Shown: positions 1-8,968, counted from the stretch's first letter. The stretch: DNA of 64,000 nucleotides from Aristolochia californica (GCA_029961685.1 JARWKL010000012.1:9517955-9581954), one strand, 5' to 3'. Numbers and translations: made by a program. The notes: generated by a model not told the origin, from the letters alone.

Positions 1-420
1 ATATTAACCGTTGCGGCTCCATGGCTGCTTCAGCAGGGTAGAGCACAGCTCCGTTTCGTTTTCTACCTCGGAGCGTAGCCGAATAATTCCAAGTCTCTAG
101 CGTCTGTCCTATTTGGCACTATTTCGATACTATTTCTTCTTGACGAGTGAACAGTAAACATGAATAGTAATCATGAATAGTAACCATGAATAGTAAAAAT
201 GAACAATACTTTTGAACAGTAACTTTGGAATAGTAAAAACAAACACTGTGGAGATCAATACATGGATGCGAAACATGAACAGTAATAACAACTACTGTGG
301 AGATCATATTTATATATGCAGAACATGAACAGTAAAAACAACTACTGTACGAATCACAATATTACAAACATGCGGAAATATAAAAAATATTGTTCAAAAC
401 AAAGTAAAAATAACTAAATA
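1..420 (-). repeat. Inverted copy of the EPRV intergenic region (left arm)
   Basis: Read on the minus strand, this stretch matches 7886-8350 almost base for base. Position 1 pairs with 8350, so the repeat very likely continues beyond the left edge. Two indels account for the length difference: the right arm has a 16-bp extra piece near 7897-7912 and a 29-bp tandem duplication near 7928-7985. It contains the mirror image of the 13-bp tandem repeat (about 142-235). The homology stops at about 420, just before the movement protein frame. This is therefore a head-to-head junction between a minus-strand viral leader and copy 1. The TATA box of the right-hand region (7638) is not included. The 62-codon open frame in this arm is a by-product of the tandem repeat. 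Confidence 0.93.
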
Positions 421-444
421 TTTTTGGATGAACATCCTAATTTG

Positions 445-1305
445 ATGCAGGATGGACAAAAGTGGACAATAAGTATCCCTCGGATAACTGAAGTCTACAA
501 CAAAGATTGGATTGAATTCCAAAAGAAATCCTTCGTCTTCCAGAAGGAACTATTTGTAGAAATACAGGATACCGACTCGGGTACTTTCTGCTACAGATTA
601 TTAAGTGAATCTGACTTAGCTAAGTTAAAAAGATTCAAATATGTCCACTATGGACTAGTTCGTATAGGATTAGACCCCTTGATACGAATCAATCAGAATT
701 TACTCTTTATAGCAGCTATAGTAGATAACTCTGTGAAGAATAATTTTGAAAAAGCCCTACTCGGAGGAGTTAGAGCAAACTTAGGATTAGGCCCAATATC
801 CTTTACAACATGGCCCAATCTACAAATAGATTTAGAAGACAAGCACATCCAAGATACCTTGTCCCTAAAAATCTATACAGACAACTGGTCAAAAAATGGA
901 ATTCAACCAGGAAGAAGAGTTATGCGCATACTTGTATGCATAGTAGCCCAAGGAATCAACACTGGAAAGGTTCCAGTTAAAGATTCAAAGAAACTCACAG
1001 AATTAGCCAAAAACATTGGTTATTCTGAAAACTTGACCATAGAAGAACTCGACCCAAGAGAGTTAACATGGCCAACAGAATGGGTAGTTCAACCTTTGGC
1101 ACCCAGACACCTTCCTCTCTCTCGAAAAACCATAAAGGAGATAGAAGGAAAACTAGTGATCGCAAACACTAGACCCAGCTTTTCCATCGAACAGGACATG
1201 CCCTCTACCTCAATAAGTAGAACCTCAAACAGTTCCCGTTTTGAAGGAATAGGAAATCCAAGGCCCAATGCTTATGTTCCTCTTCACATAGATGATGGCA
1301 CATAA
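445..1305 (+). CDS. MP: EPRV movement protein (30K superfamily)
   Basis: Caulimovirid movement protein, which in living relatives forms tubules through plasmodesmata for cell-to-cell spread. The frame is open from about 418, but the first in-frame ATG is at 445, giving 286 residues; the frame before it has only a TTG. Recognisable 30K-type core features are a hydrophobic strand (NLLFIAAIVD), a glycine-rich stretch, the FTTWPN segment coded at 801-818, then an acidic L-x-D segment followed by a DTLSLKIYT strand. The C-terminal part is serine-rich and variable, as usual for the family. It is somewhat shorter than a typical movement protein of about 320 residues, and the inverted intergenic DNA begins only 25 bp upstream, so the native N-terminus may have been cut off. 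No internal stop is present. The stop overlaps the start of the next frame, a compact viral layout. Expression is doubtful because the normal leader is missing. Confidence 0.86.
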   Translation: MQDGQKWTISIPRITEVYNKDWIEFQKKSFVFQKELFVEIQDTDSGTFCYRLLSESDLAKLKRFKYVHYGLVRIGLDPLIRINQNLLFIAAIVDNSVKNNFEKALLGGVRANLGLGPISFTTWPNLQIDLEDKHIQDTLSLKIYTDNWSKNGIQPGRRVMRILVCIVAQGINTGKVPVKDSKKLTELAKNIGYSENLTIEELDPRELTWPTEWVVQPLAPRHLPLSRKTIKEIEGKLVIANTRPSFSIEQDMPSTSISRTSNSSRFEGIGNPRPNAYVPLHIDDGT

Positions 1306-1699
1306 TCCATACAAAGCCTTAGGTCCACCTATAAGAAATAGTGACATTGTCACCAATTCCATTCAAACCTTAGAGTCTTACGGTAAGACCCTTAATAGGT
1401 TGGAAAAAACTGTTGAAAACCTCCAATAGAAAATAGATTTCCTCTATGATGAACATAAACATAGAGAAATAATAAAGTGTCAAAACATCCTAGAAAATAT
1501 TCTAGAAAAGATTGACCATGGAAATAGTCCTGTTTTCTTCAAAGAGTTAACAGAACTTAAACAAAGTTTAGATAATCTAAACAAAGATAAAATGCAAGAA
1601 CTTTTGACAGAAGTCTTAGCATTAAAAGAACATCTAGGTTTAAAAGAACGTCTAGGTTCTCCAAGTCCATCAAGGTATAAAACACCTTTTACACCTTAG
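1292..1699 (+). pseudogene. VAP-like coiled-coil protein, one premature stop
   Basis: A 135-codon frame starts at the ATG at 1292 (or 1295), overlapping the movement protein end, and closes with TAG at 1697. An in-frame TAG at 1427-1429 (codon 46) breaks it, most simply a CAG or CAA to TAG change. The translation is rich in Leu, Glu and Lys, with heptad-like spacing before and after the stop, and ends in a short Ser/Pro/basic tail (SPSPSRYKTPFTP). A coiled coil followed by a proline and basic tail, at about 130 residues, is the layout of the caulimovirus virion-associated protein (ORF III), which links virions to movement protein. The assignment rests on layout, size and composition only, because no family-specific motif is visible. 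An ORF II-like helical protein is an alternative. Copy 2 has no counterpart. Confidence 0.6.
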
Positions 1700-1707
1700 A
1701 CACCAGA

Positions 1708-1923
1708 ATGATTTGTAAAAGGAAACTTTTAGATTGTTTAAAACTAAAAAGAGAAAGCCTTGACCTCGCTTTACTCCAACGAAATACTCTTCAGCCAGAA
1801 GATAATACAATCCTAGCAATGGTATGGTATTACTATTTTTGGGAAAGATATTCTGATCGCATCCACAACCTTCGATGCAAGATCAAGAAAATCAAAAGAA
1901 AGCTAAACCTTTTAGCTTTATAA
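1708..1923 (+). CDS. Small EPRV protein, 71 residues (paralogue a)
   Basis: Intact frame of 71 codons, 8 bp after the VAP-like stop, with its own stop abutting the ATG of the next gene. I do not recognise the family. The protein is predicted helical, with clustered Lys/Arg at both ends and an aromatic centre (WYYYFWERY), and ends in a basic amphipathic helix finishing LNLLAL. It has the same length as the following frame and aligns to it without gaps, 29 of 71 identical by hand count, so the two arose by tandem duplication. It matches the single 71-residue frame of copy 2 (9630-9845) at 42 of 71. The absence of stops in three related copies and the tight packing argue that it was a real viral gene. 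No function is proposed. Confidence 0.7.
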   Translation: MICKRKLLDCLKLKRESLDLALLQRNTLQPEDNTILAMVWYYYFWERYSDRIHNLRCKIKKIKRKLNLLAL

Positions 1924-2139
1924 ATGATCAGTAAAGCAAGACTACTAGATCAACTTTGTCTGGTACGGTCAATGCAAGCCCAAAATTGGCAAGCCAGAGA
2001 AACTCTCACACCAGTAAATGACACAGATATAGCTTATCAGGCATATCTGAATGAATGGTGGAGATTAACCCATAGAGAAATTCTACTACGGTATTTGATC
2101 AAAATAGTTCAACGGAAGCTTCAAGAATTAGCTCTATGA
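1924..2139 (+). CDS. Small EPRV protein, 71 residues (paralogue b)
   Basis: Begins at the base after the TAA of paralogue a and ends in an ATGA overlap with the next gene (ATG 2136, TGA 2137-2139). It shares length and ends with paralogue a: an MI-x-K start with LLD and L-x-L spacing, a central Trp/Tyr-containing part and a basic C-terminal helix ending LAL. It is otherwise strongly diverged. Copy 2 has no second 71-residue frame at this place, so this gene is either lost there or specific to the lineage of copy 1. The stop-start and ATGA junctions suggest translation by reinitiation on a polycistronic RNA, as known for caulimovirids with a transactivator. Function unknown. Confidence 0.68.
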   Translation: MISKARLLDQLCLVRSMQAQNWQARETLTPVNDTDIAYQAYLNEWWRLTHREILLRYLIKIVQRKLQELAL

Positions 2140-2523
2140 TAGATTTTTTCTATTTAATGGATATGGAAACTCCATTACCATTAGGCCTTCCCGACATCAC
2201 CGGATGGCATAAAAACCTAGTGCACTTTGCAACACCTTGCATAGCACCTAGAAGAAAAAAGGATCTAGCACCACCTGCTTTTAGGATCGCTTCAAAAGCA
2301 TCATCCGCTACCGATGATGAAGTTCACGCAGAATATAATACCTTCGGTCACCAACCGATTTATTATGTTCAAGAAGAAAAACCATCTTCTAGTAAACAAC
2401 AAGAGCAACACAACAGTGAACCAGAAGCCTGGGAATCTGATGAAGTTGCAGAAGAAAATACCAAGAAAACAGACTACACTGCTAAAGACAAAAAAGGCAG
2501 ATGATCTTAGTAAAAGATTTTGA
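2136..2523 (+). pseudogene. Small charged protein upstream of coat protein, frameshifted
   Basis: Homologue of the intact 128-residue frame at 9848-10234. It reads in frame to about 2490, where an A-run has six bases against five in copy 2. The extra A shifts the frame and ends it early at TGA 2502-2504. Without the insertion the frame would stop at 2521-2523, immediately before the coat protein ATG. The N-terminal part has a hydrophobic MDMETPLPLGLP segment and a basic patch (APRRKK). The C-terminal half is Glu/Lys/Ser/Gln-rich and probably disordered. Position and acidic tail recall the acidic leader of caulimovirid coat protein precursors, but here it is a separate frame. Function unknown. 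Confidence 0.72.
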
Positions 2524-3891
2524 ATGCTTCGTGGTAGCGACCATTTTGAAGCAGAAACTTCAAGGGTACGAGATACCCACATGGAAGATAGCTTTCAAGA
2601 TAACTTCCGAAACCGTACTGCGGTTCACCCACAAGAACGACAAAGTTTCTCCCACTCCAAAATATCCCTGGGAGGACAAAGGTATTCGACAAAATACACA
2701 AATGTCGATCCTTCAAATGCTACTAAGGGACACCAAACCATAGATAGCATAAACCCTTTTGGATTTTACCTCAACTTGGATTGCCCCAAGGATGGAGAAA
2801 AAGTCCTTAAAGATTGGGAAAGAAGCATGAGCAATGCTGCCAATATGCATGAATCTTGGAACCAAGAATCAGCATTTAATTTCTTTGCCCATGCTTTACA
2901 GGGTAATGTAGCTCTTTGGTGGGACAACCTTCCCGAAGACCAAAAATGAGCTAATACCTCAATATCGATTGCCAATATCTTGAAAGGATTAGTGGCTAAG
3001 ATATCAAAGGAATTTCTAGGAATATATCCAACCCTAGAAGCCTACAATGAGAGTACTAAACAAAGAAAACGTTTAGAAACTCTTCAGAAATTAAACAAGT
3101 TACAAATCTGTAACATTTGTTTTTATAAGAAGTATTACTGCGAGTTTGCAAGTTACTTCTATAAACTGCAAAAAGAAGATCAGAAACCTTATCTGTCTAT
3201 CTTTTATGCAAAATTTACAGAACCATTTGCACATGTAGCTGAAAAAGACTACATTACAAAATATTGGCAAAACAATCCAAAACTTGGTACATTAACCATG
3301 GATATATTCTTAAACATTGATACTTTAGGAAGAAGACATAGATTTTTACAAGACATGTTGGCAAATCTTTGTGAAGCCCAAAAACTACAAAAGAAAAGTA
3401 GTAAGGCAAATAAACAAACATTATGTTGTTCAAACCAGAACAAAAATGTAGGAGCTTATGGTTGCAAAACCACCTCCCATAAGCAACGAAAATATCCTAA
3501 GAAATTTCAACAGAAAAAGTTTAGGGTACTTAAAAGTTCTACAACAAGGTATACTCCTAAAAAGAGATACTTTCGGAGAAGAAAAAATTCTGGCCCCACC
3601 ACATCCAGTAAAGGGTCAAATGCATACTGCCAAAAGGGGAAAACCCCAAGCAAATGCAAATGCTGGATATGCCTGAAAGAAGGACATTTCGCCAGAGATT
3701 GTCCAAATGATAAACAACAACGGCGGTACAGTACATACATGTTACTAGCCGAAGAAACTGGATTGGAAATCATTCATTATGATGACATCCAGTCAAAAGA
3801 TGAAGTATATGAACTTCATCTAGAAACTGAGTCTTCCTCCTCAGAAAACTCAGAAAACTTGTCAAACTCTTCAGGCTCCTTCTCTGAATGA
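2524..3891 (+). pseudogene. CP: EPRV coat protein, premature TGA
   Basis: Capsid protein gene of 455 codons plus stop, homologous along its full length to the intact copy at 10235-11602. It is broken by TGA at 2947-2949, where copy 2 has CGA, a CpG-type C to T change. Features in order: an N-terminal polar region; a capsid core segment with ALWWDNLPEDQ just before the stop; a Lys-rich basic region; and a CCHC zinc knuckle at codons 380-393 (CWICLKEGHFARDC) that keeps the canonical Gly-His pair. The C-terminus is a Glu/Ser-rich acidic tail. In living relatives this protein builds the icosahedral capsid, and the knuckle binds pregenomic RNA. The stop overlaps the Pol start as ATGA at 3888-3891. 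The open stretch after the stop has no ATG near its beginning and is not a separate gene. Confidence 0.9.
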
Positions 3892-5838
3892 GTATCCACA
3901 TAAACGCAGAGCATGTTGCATCTGGAAATTCTTATATCACGGTCATGCTTAAACTACCCGGATATATCAAATTCCATATACACGCTCTCGTAGATACAGG
4001 AAGTTCATATTGTCTAGCTAGACAAAATCTACTTCCCACATATCTATGGAAACCACTTGAAGTACCCCTTCAAGTAACAGTTGGCTCCGGAGAAACTATC
4101 TCTCTTCCTGCCGAAGCCCGCAACATTCATCTCGACATTGGAGGTGAAAAGTTTATGATTCCAAAACTCATTAGTTTAGGATCAAACATAAATTCCGGAC
4201 CAGATTTAGTCCTAGGAAATGAATGGCTCATGTTTCATGCCCCTGTAGAGCAAACACCAGCCTACTATAAACTTCGATGTCGCACTCGACGTGAAATCGA
4301 TAATTCTGCTGTATTTGTCTATGCAGTAAAACCCACTGAAGCCTATGCCATTTCTGGCAATGGAGCTGTCCTCCATCAGGTCTTCAAAAAACGCAGCAAG
4401 CGTGGTGATGAGATTCCTCCCTTAGAAACTCTACTCCACGCTGAGTCCTGTGAATCTGAAGTTCAGCAACTTCTAGAATCCACTTGTTCTGAGAAACCCT
4501 TAGAATGGTGGCATAAAAAAAAACCATATGCTGACCTCGAACTTCTTGATCCTGAAAAAGAAATCCGAGAAAAACCTATGGTTTACACTCCTTCTGATGT
4601 TGAAGAATTCTCAACACAGATAAATGATTTGCTAGCTCAAGGTTTAATCCACACAAGTCATTCTCCACATACATCTCCTGCTTTCTTGGTACGGAATCAT
4701 GCAGAGATAAAACGAGGAAAAGCTCGAATGGTCATTAACTATAAAAAGGTTAATGAAGCCACAAAAATGGATGGCTACTATCTTCCTAACAAAGAAAGAT
4801 TAATAACTGCCATAAGAGGAAAACAATGGTTTTCTAAATTTGATTGCAAATATGGGTTTTGGCAAATTCGTCTAACCGAAAGGGAGATAACTTCCACTTA
4901 CTGCATTCAGTTGTCCTTCAGGACATTATGAGTGGCTTGTAATGCCCTTTGGGTTAAAACAAGCACCCAACATATTTCAAAGAAGAATGGATGATATCCT
5001 CAAACCATTCTTTAAATTTTTCTTAGTTTATGTTGATGACATACTAGTCTTTTCAGAAACCAAGGATCAACATGAAGAGCAATTACTAAAGGTCTTAAAT
5101 GCCTTAAAAACTGCTGGGATAGCACTCAGAAAAATGAAATCAGAATTGTTTAAAACCAAGATAGATTTCTTAGGTTTAAACATCTCAAAAGGAGAAATGC
5201 CTTAAAAAGCTGCTTTTCCGAATGAAATTGAAGATATAAAACAACTTCAAAGTTTCTTAGGATGCCTAACATATGCTGAACAATTCATAAAGAATTTAGT
5301 AGAAATTAGGAAACCCTTTCAAAAGAAACTAAAGAAAGACGTCAAATGGGAATGGACACCCACTGATAGTCTCGAAGTAATCCGGATCAAACAATTGATG
5401 AAACACCTCCCGGTGTTAACTCTACCCAATCCAGATGCAAATCTGATTTTAGAAACTGATGCCTCTGATCACACCTGGGCAGCAGTCCTAAAATGCAAAA
5501 TCAATGATTCTGAAAGAATATGCAAATATACATCAGGAACATTTTCATCTGCTGAAACAAACTATCATTCTTATGAAAAATAAATTTTAGCAGTAAAGAA
5601 TGGGATAAAAAAGTTTTATATTTATCTCGCTCCCAAAGAATTTCTGGTAAGAACTGACTGTAAAAATTTTGTCGGTTTTATGACAAGAAATTTAGAAGAT
5701 TCACTTTGTCGCGGTAGATTACTCCGTTGGCAGCAATGGTTCTTTCAATTCTTTTTTACAGTTGAACACATTAAAGGAGATAAAAACTATTTACCTGACA
5801 CTCTTACTGGAGAATTTTCTTGTGTTACAGACAGGTAA
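3888..5838 (+). pseudogene. pol: EPRV protease-reverse transcriptase-RNase H polyprotein, broken
   Basis: Full-length Pol region, about 650 codons. The aspartic protease active site DTGSS begins at residue 36. The RT follows, with FSKFDCKYGFWQI (motif A), MPFGLKQAP and the catalytic YVDD coded at 5029-5040. RNase H has ETDASDH, a Glu near the 5581 break and a later RTDCKNF segment. There are three lesions: one extra T at about 4898-4899 shifts the frame within the RT before MPFG; TAA at 5203-5205 lies after the RT core; TAA at 5581-5583 replaces what is usually Glu after SYEK. The final stop is 5836-5838, one base before the TAV start. Domain order and YVDD are standard for Caulimoviridae. 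No integrase domain is visible, which separates it from Ty3-type elements. Confidence 0.93.
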
Positions 5839-5839
5839 A

Positions 5840-7143
5840 ATGGATCTCCTCAGCAGCACCCTGACGGACCTAGCAGCAGCAATTGCCACACTCACGGTAT
5901 TGCTCTCAACCCTACAGACACTATTCGACAGTCTTTTAGTTCTCTCAGAATGAGGAGACATACATGAGAACTGTGCCCATTACGGGTTAAGTGGAGAAGT
6001 CTTACAACTCAAGGTTAAAGAATTAACCGAAGAGTTAAAAGAACTCACTCAACGGCATGAAATGCCAAGCTCCTCCGGGACTTCTACCGGATCTCCATCG
6101 CTAGAAAATGAAGCAACAACGTCAGCTAATCAGCAGACGGATGACTTTAGTGTTTTGATAAACACAGGTCGACCCGGGATTTCTACCGGTCATGCCAGGA
6201 ATGAGAAGGAAATCACAACCCAATCTTCTCTGAAGATAGGGGAATCAGGGATTTCTACCTGCCAGTCAAGAGCTGGAAAGGAAACCTTAACGATTTCGTT
6301 GAAATCGGAATCAGGGACTTCTACCTGTCAGTCTAGAGCTGAAAAGGAAGTCTTAACGGATCCATCCCAGATGGAAACGAACTTGTCTAGTAATGAGAAA
6401 TCATTCAAGACAAAATTGGTTACCCCGTCTGAGTTTACAAGGTTGAAAAGCCTAAATAAACCAGATAAAACTAGTTTTAATGAGTTTGAGTTTTTAAAGA
6501 AATTTAAACCTTTAAAACTTTCGGACATTATGTTTGAGGAACCCTCGCTACGCCCTCAAAAGGTGGACAGCGTTCGTTCAAAGATCGAATCCGATCATAC
6601 TGTTCAATTCCAGAGATCGAATGAACAAATTGGACAAGGGATGAACACTCCCTTCTTCACCACTGAGCCCAGCAACAGTTGGAATCAAGTGAAGTTGAGT
6701 CATGAAATAGACTCAAAATATGCATCCATGCTTTACGCATATGGATTCATAAAACAGATGGTACTGCACTCCACCGATTTATCAGTGTTGGAGAAAATGC
6801 CAAAAGAAATTATGGAGGCTTGCAAAAGTTTCATCTCCATAACCAAGAGTAAAGGAATTCGACTTCATTTCGTTTCCTGTATTGCTGAAATTGTTACTGA
6901 CACAAAAATGTTTCCAAGCATTTCCGTCGTGACTATTGAAGGCATCAAAGAAGGTGACGCCAACATGGAATATGATCCCAGACATGTTCCTAAAGCCAAG
7001 CCTTGCCCAGAAGCAGTCTGGCCAACCAGGCGTATATGTGGGCTCAAGAACCTGATACAGCTCATGAAGCAGCTGATTTAGGAAAAGAGAAGCTTCGTCT
7101 ACAAGACCTCCGTCCCATTGACGATCATCTCGAAAAGCTATAA
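5840..7143 (+). pseudogene. TAV: EPRV transactivator/inclusion-body-like protein (TAV), broken
   Basis: The last gene starts at the ATG at 5840, one base after the Pol stop. In-frame TGA at 5951-5953 breaks the N-terminal part, a leucine-rich segment that continues beyond the stop into a Glu/Lys coiled coil (to about 6060). The region 6062-6360 holds imperfect repeats of an SG-T/I-ST-x-QSRA unit. The conserved part (about 6680-6900) has YAYGFIKQMVLHSTDLSVLE, which resembles the core of caulimovirid translational transactivators. Near 7015 one base appears missing: the frame shifts and the old frame ends at 7081, whereas the shifted frame gives a plausible acidic C-terminus ending at TAA 7141-7143. 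A third reading stays open to 7315 with a C-x2-C, so the true end is uncertain. I see no viroplasmin signature in it; that domain lies in a separate gene in copy 2. Confidence 0.75.
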
Positions 7144-7316
7144 AGAGACTCCAGCAACCGTCCAGACCAGTCTCGAAGATACGCTAAAGAAACTCCTTGG
7201 AGGAAATATCCCCTTCAGTAAAACAACAAAAGAAAGCTTCTGCAAGATGGCCCAGAAGACTTTTTCGAAGGAGCACACCTGTAAACTGTGCACAGAAAGG
7301 CAGCTGTCCGAATGAG

Positions 7317-7452
7317 CAGTCAATAGCCACATCAACAGACTAGTCAGCAGCCATGTCAGCAGACTAGGCCCATGACAAAAACAAAAGTCCGCAGTGGCGG
7401 CTACAAAAGTCATCAATGACGGCTACACCAAGTCAACAAAGATGGCTAAAAA
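7317..7452 (+). repeat. Short tandem repeats upstream of the pregenomic promoter
   Basis: Two sets of repeats. About 7317-7368 has two units of about 25 bp, each ending in AGACTAG after CATCAAC or TGTCAGC. About 7386-7452 has three units starting AGTC at 7386, 7408 and 7431 and ending in CGGCTAC, CGGCTAC and TGGCTAA. Repeated modules 200-300 bp upstream of a TATA box look like enhancer elements of a 35S-type promoter. That function is an inference. Confidence 0.6.
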
Positions 7453-7463
7453 AGATTCCTGCA

Positions 7464-7482
7464 CGTCATCATCATGACGTCA
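7464..7482 (+). promoter_or_regulatory. as-1-like element (two TGACG cores)
   Basis: CGTCA at 7464-7468 and the palindrome TGACGTCA at 7475-7482 give paired TGACG cores 11 bp apart. TGACG pairs are the TGA-bZIP binding sites of the CaMV 35S and related promoters. Here the pair is about 160 bp upstream of the TATA box, farther than in CaMV. Binding itself is not shown by sequence. Confidence 0.6.
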
Positions 7483-7637
7483 CAAGCAGAAAAGACATTT
7501 CTACCCCTGCTTTCGGCACCGAAAGGTAATAATGCAAGGGCAAAAGAGACATGCCAAAAAGACAAAAGTTACCCTTTGTCTTTAAACACACACCTTTCAA
7601 TCAAGGGTAAAGGTGGAAGAGCTGAAAAATCTTCAGC

Positions 7638-7645
7638 TATAAATA
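7638..7645 (+). promoter_or_regulatory. TATA box of the pregenomic RNA promoter
   Basis: TATAAATA in a GC-richer surround, about 500 bp after the TAV region and downstream of the as-1-like pair. In caulimovirids the pregenomic promoter lies between the TAV gene and the primer-binding site, as here. A transcript start is expected about 25-35 bases downstream, giving a leader of about 1.17 kb to the primer-binding site of copy 2. Confidence 0.72.
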
Positions 7646-7759
7646 CGATGCTCCTCCAGAGGTTTAGGACATCCGAAATCGAAGCCACTAAATTCAAAAT
7701 TGAAGTTGGAACGACTCGACAAAGGCGATTTCCGGCGATCTTTCTCTGACAAGTTCCTC

Positions 7760-7852
7760 AAGCACGGTATGTGCTTAACAGCCGTAATGGCTGAGTAGAA
7801 AAGAGGGAACCGACCGGTGCCACGGTCGGTAACTTCGGGAGCTATGTAGCTA
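7760..7852 (+). other. Series of four small hairpins in the leader
   Basis: Four consecutive perfect dyads: AAGCAC/GTGCTT (7760-7776, loop GGTAT); CAGCC/GGCTG (7779-7793, loop GTAAT); ACCGACCG/CGGTCGGT (7809-7830, loop GTGCCA); AGCTA/TAGCT (7841-7852). They lie about 120-210 bases after the TATA box, so inside the predicted RNA leader. Caulimovirid leaders are highly structured for ribosome shunting and packaging. Whether these hairpins serve that is unknown. Confidence 0.6.
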
Positions 7853-7885
7853 AGTAGTTTTTTCTTTTCCCTTTTTTAAGGGTAT

Positions 7886-8350
7886 GTATTTAGTTAATTT
7901 CTACTTTGTTTATTTTTACTTTGTTTTGAACAATGTTTTTATATTTCCGCATGTTTGAACAATGCTTTTATATTTCCGCATGTTTGTAATATTGTGATTC
8001 GTACAGTAGTTGTTTTTACTGTTCATGTTCCGCATATATAAATATGATCTCCATAGTAGTTGTTATTACTGTTCATGTTCCGCATCTATGTATTGATCTC
8101 CACAGTGTTTGTTTTTACTATTCCAAAGTTACTATTCAAAAGTACTGTTCATTTTTACTATTCACGGTTACTATTCATGATTACTATTCATGTTTACTGT
8201 TCACTCGTCAAGAAGAAATAGTATCGAAATAGTGCCAAATAGGACAGACGCTAGAGACTTGGAATTATTCGGCTACGCTCCGAGGTAGAAAACGAAACGG
8301 AGCTGTGCTCTACCCTGCTAAAGCAGCCATGGAGCCGCAACGGTTAATAT
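7886..8350 (+). repeat. EPRV intergenic region, right arm of the inverted repeat
   Basis: Native-orientation counterpart of 1-420. It holds a 29-bp tandem duplication (GAACAATG, then TTTATATTTCCGCATGTTT) at about 7928-7985 that the left arm lacks, the 13-bp tandem repeat, and a boundary with the leader of copy 2. The arms differ by a few percent besides the indels, so they are not a fresh duplication. A transcript spanning both arms could fold into a hairpin of about 420 bp with a loop of about 7.5 kb. Confidence 0.93.
8116..8208 (+). repeat. 13-bp tandem repeat TACTRTTCA
   Basis: Seven TACTATTC or TACTGTTC units begin at 8116, 8130, 8143, 8156, 8169, 8182 and 8195, so the period is 13-14 bp. 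Looser copies occur upstream (near 8016 and 8072). The inverted arm has the same array at about 142-235. Such regular spacing in viral intergenic DNA may be a protein-binding array or replication slippage product. Confidence 0.8.
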
Positions 8351-8839
8351 GAACGGCTCGGGGCCCTCTAAAGACCGTGAGGACCGCATCGACGGAATTG
8401 CCCACGTGGTGGTAAGCCGGCAGGAATAGGGTCAAACCCCGAAGAAGTTCTAGGTAGCAGCAGAAGTCATGTTGGGCCTACTAGTTAGCTATGAGATAGA
8501 CACAAACGAGTACATAATGGTGACATGTGGTAGGAAGCAGAAAGTGGCCTAATGGTAAACTGATAGGACGAACGAAGTGTGACTGTAGGAATAGTATTAT
8601 GTGAGTCATTATTGTTTTCCGCTGCCCATAGATGTTTTCTCCACTGCCTGTAGCTCGAGACTAGCAGGTAGCAGTCCCTAGGATTCTAGTTCCGCTGCCC
8701 TTTTCCCTAGGTTGTCATCCGCTGTGTGTACAAGTCTGTTAGAGACTTTGTGTCGATATCATAGCAATAGTGCTTTGGTATCAGTATTCCGCTGTCAGAG
8801 TCTGCTAGAGACTCGCTAGAGACTCTCCCTGTCTAAAAA
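8351..8839 (+). promoter_or_regulatory. Pregenomic RNA leader with TCCGCTG repeats
   Basis: Non-coding leader between the intergenic arm and the primer-binding site. TCCGCTG recurs at 8618, 8691, 8718 and 8788 (three times preceded by T, once by A), with spacings of 73, 27 and 70. GCTAGAGACTC occurs twice in tandem at about 8803-8825. A nine-base partial match to the primer site (TGGTATCAG) lies at 8776-8784. No long open frame is present. Confidence 0.65.
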
Positions 8840-8855
8840 TGGTATCAGAGCCGAG
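8840..8855 (+). other. Primer-binding site for initiator tRNA-Met
   Basis: TGGTATCAGAGCCGAG: the first 13 bases match the complement of the 3' end of plant initiator tRNA-Met, the primer used by all caulimovirids for minus-strand synthesis. It lies 169 bases before the first gene of copy 2. Copy 1 has no equivalent because its 5' end is replaced by the inverted arm. Confidence 0.93.
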
Positions 8856-8968
8856 TATTAGACTTGGTTTTGTATGTATCAAAGAAGTCAAAGCTTAACT
8901 TTGATTCTTTCTGTTTAGGTAAACATACTCCCAAACAGTTACGCCCCATACCGGTCACATCCCAATTA

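Noticed and set aside
119..307. 62-codon frame on the minus strand, with a match on plus at 8044-8232
   Set aside because: Both lie in the inverted intergenic arms, and the coded peptide is an artefact of the TACTRTTCA tandem repeat.
2301..2582. Minus-strand and off-frame ORFs across the small charged, coat and TAV genes (also 3249-3443, 3507-3773, 10013-10255, 10960-11204, 6782-7065)
   Set aside because: They overlap recognised genes in other frames and have no independent motif.
5762..5953. Apparent separate 63-codon gene between Pol and TAV
   Set aside because: It begins inside the Pol tail. The part from 5840 is the TAV N-terminus before its premature TGA.
7118..7315. Open frame after TAV with a C-x2-C pair
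   Set aside because: It has no ATG at its start and may only be an out-of-frame remnant of the TAV end, so it is noted under TAV rather than called as a gene.
421..8350. LTR retrotransposon interpretation of the viral region
   Set aside because: There are no direct LTRs and no integrase, while movement protein, TAV-like gene and caulimovirid gene order are present.
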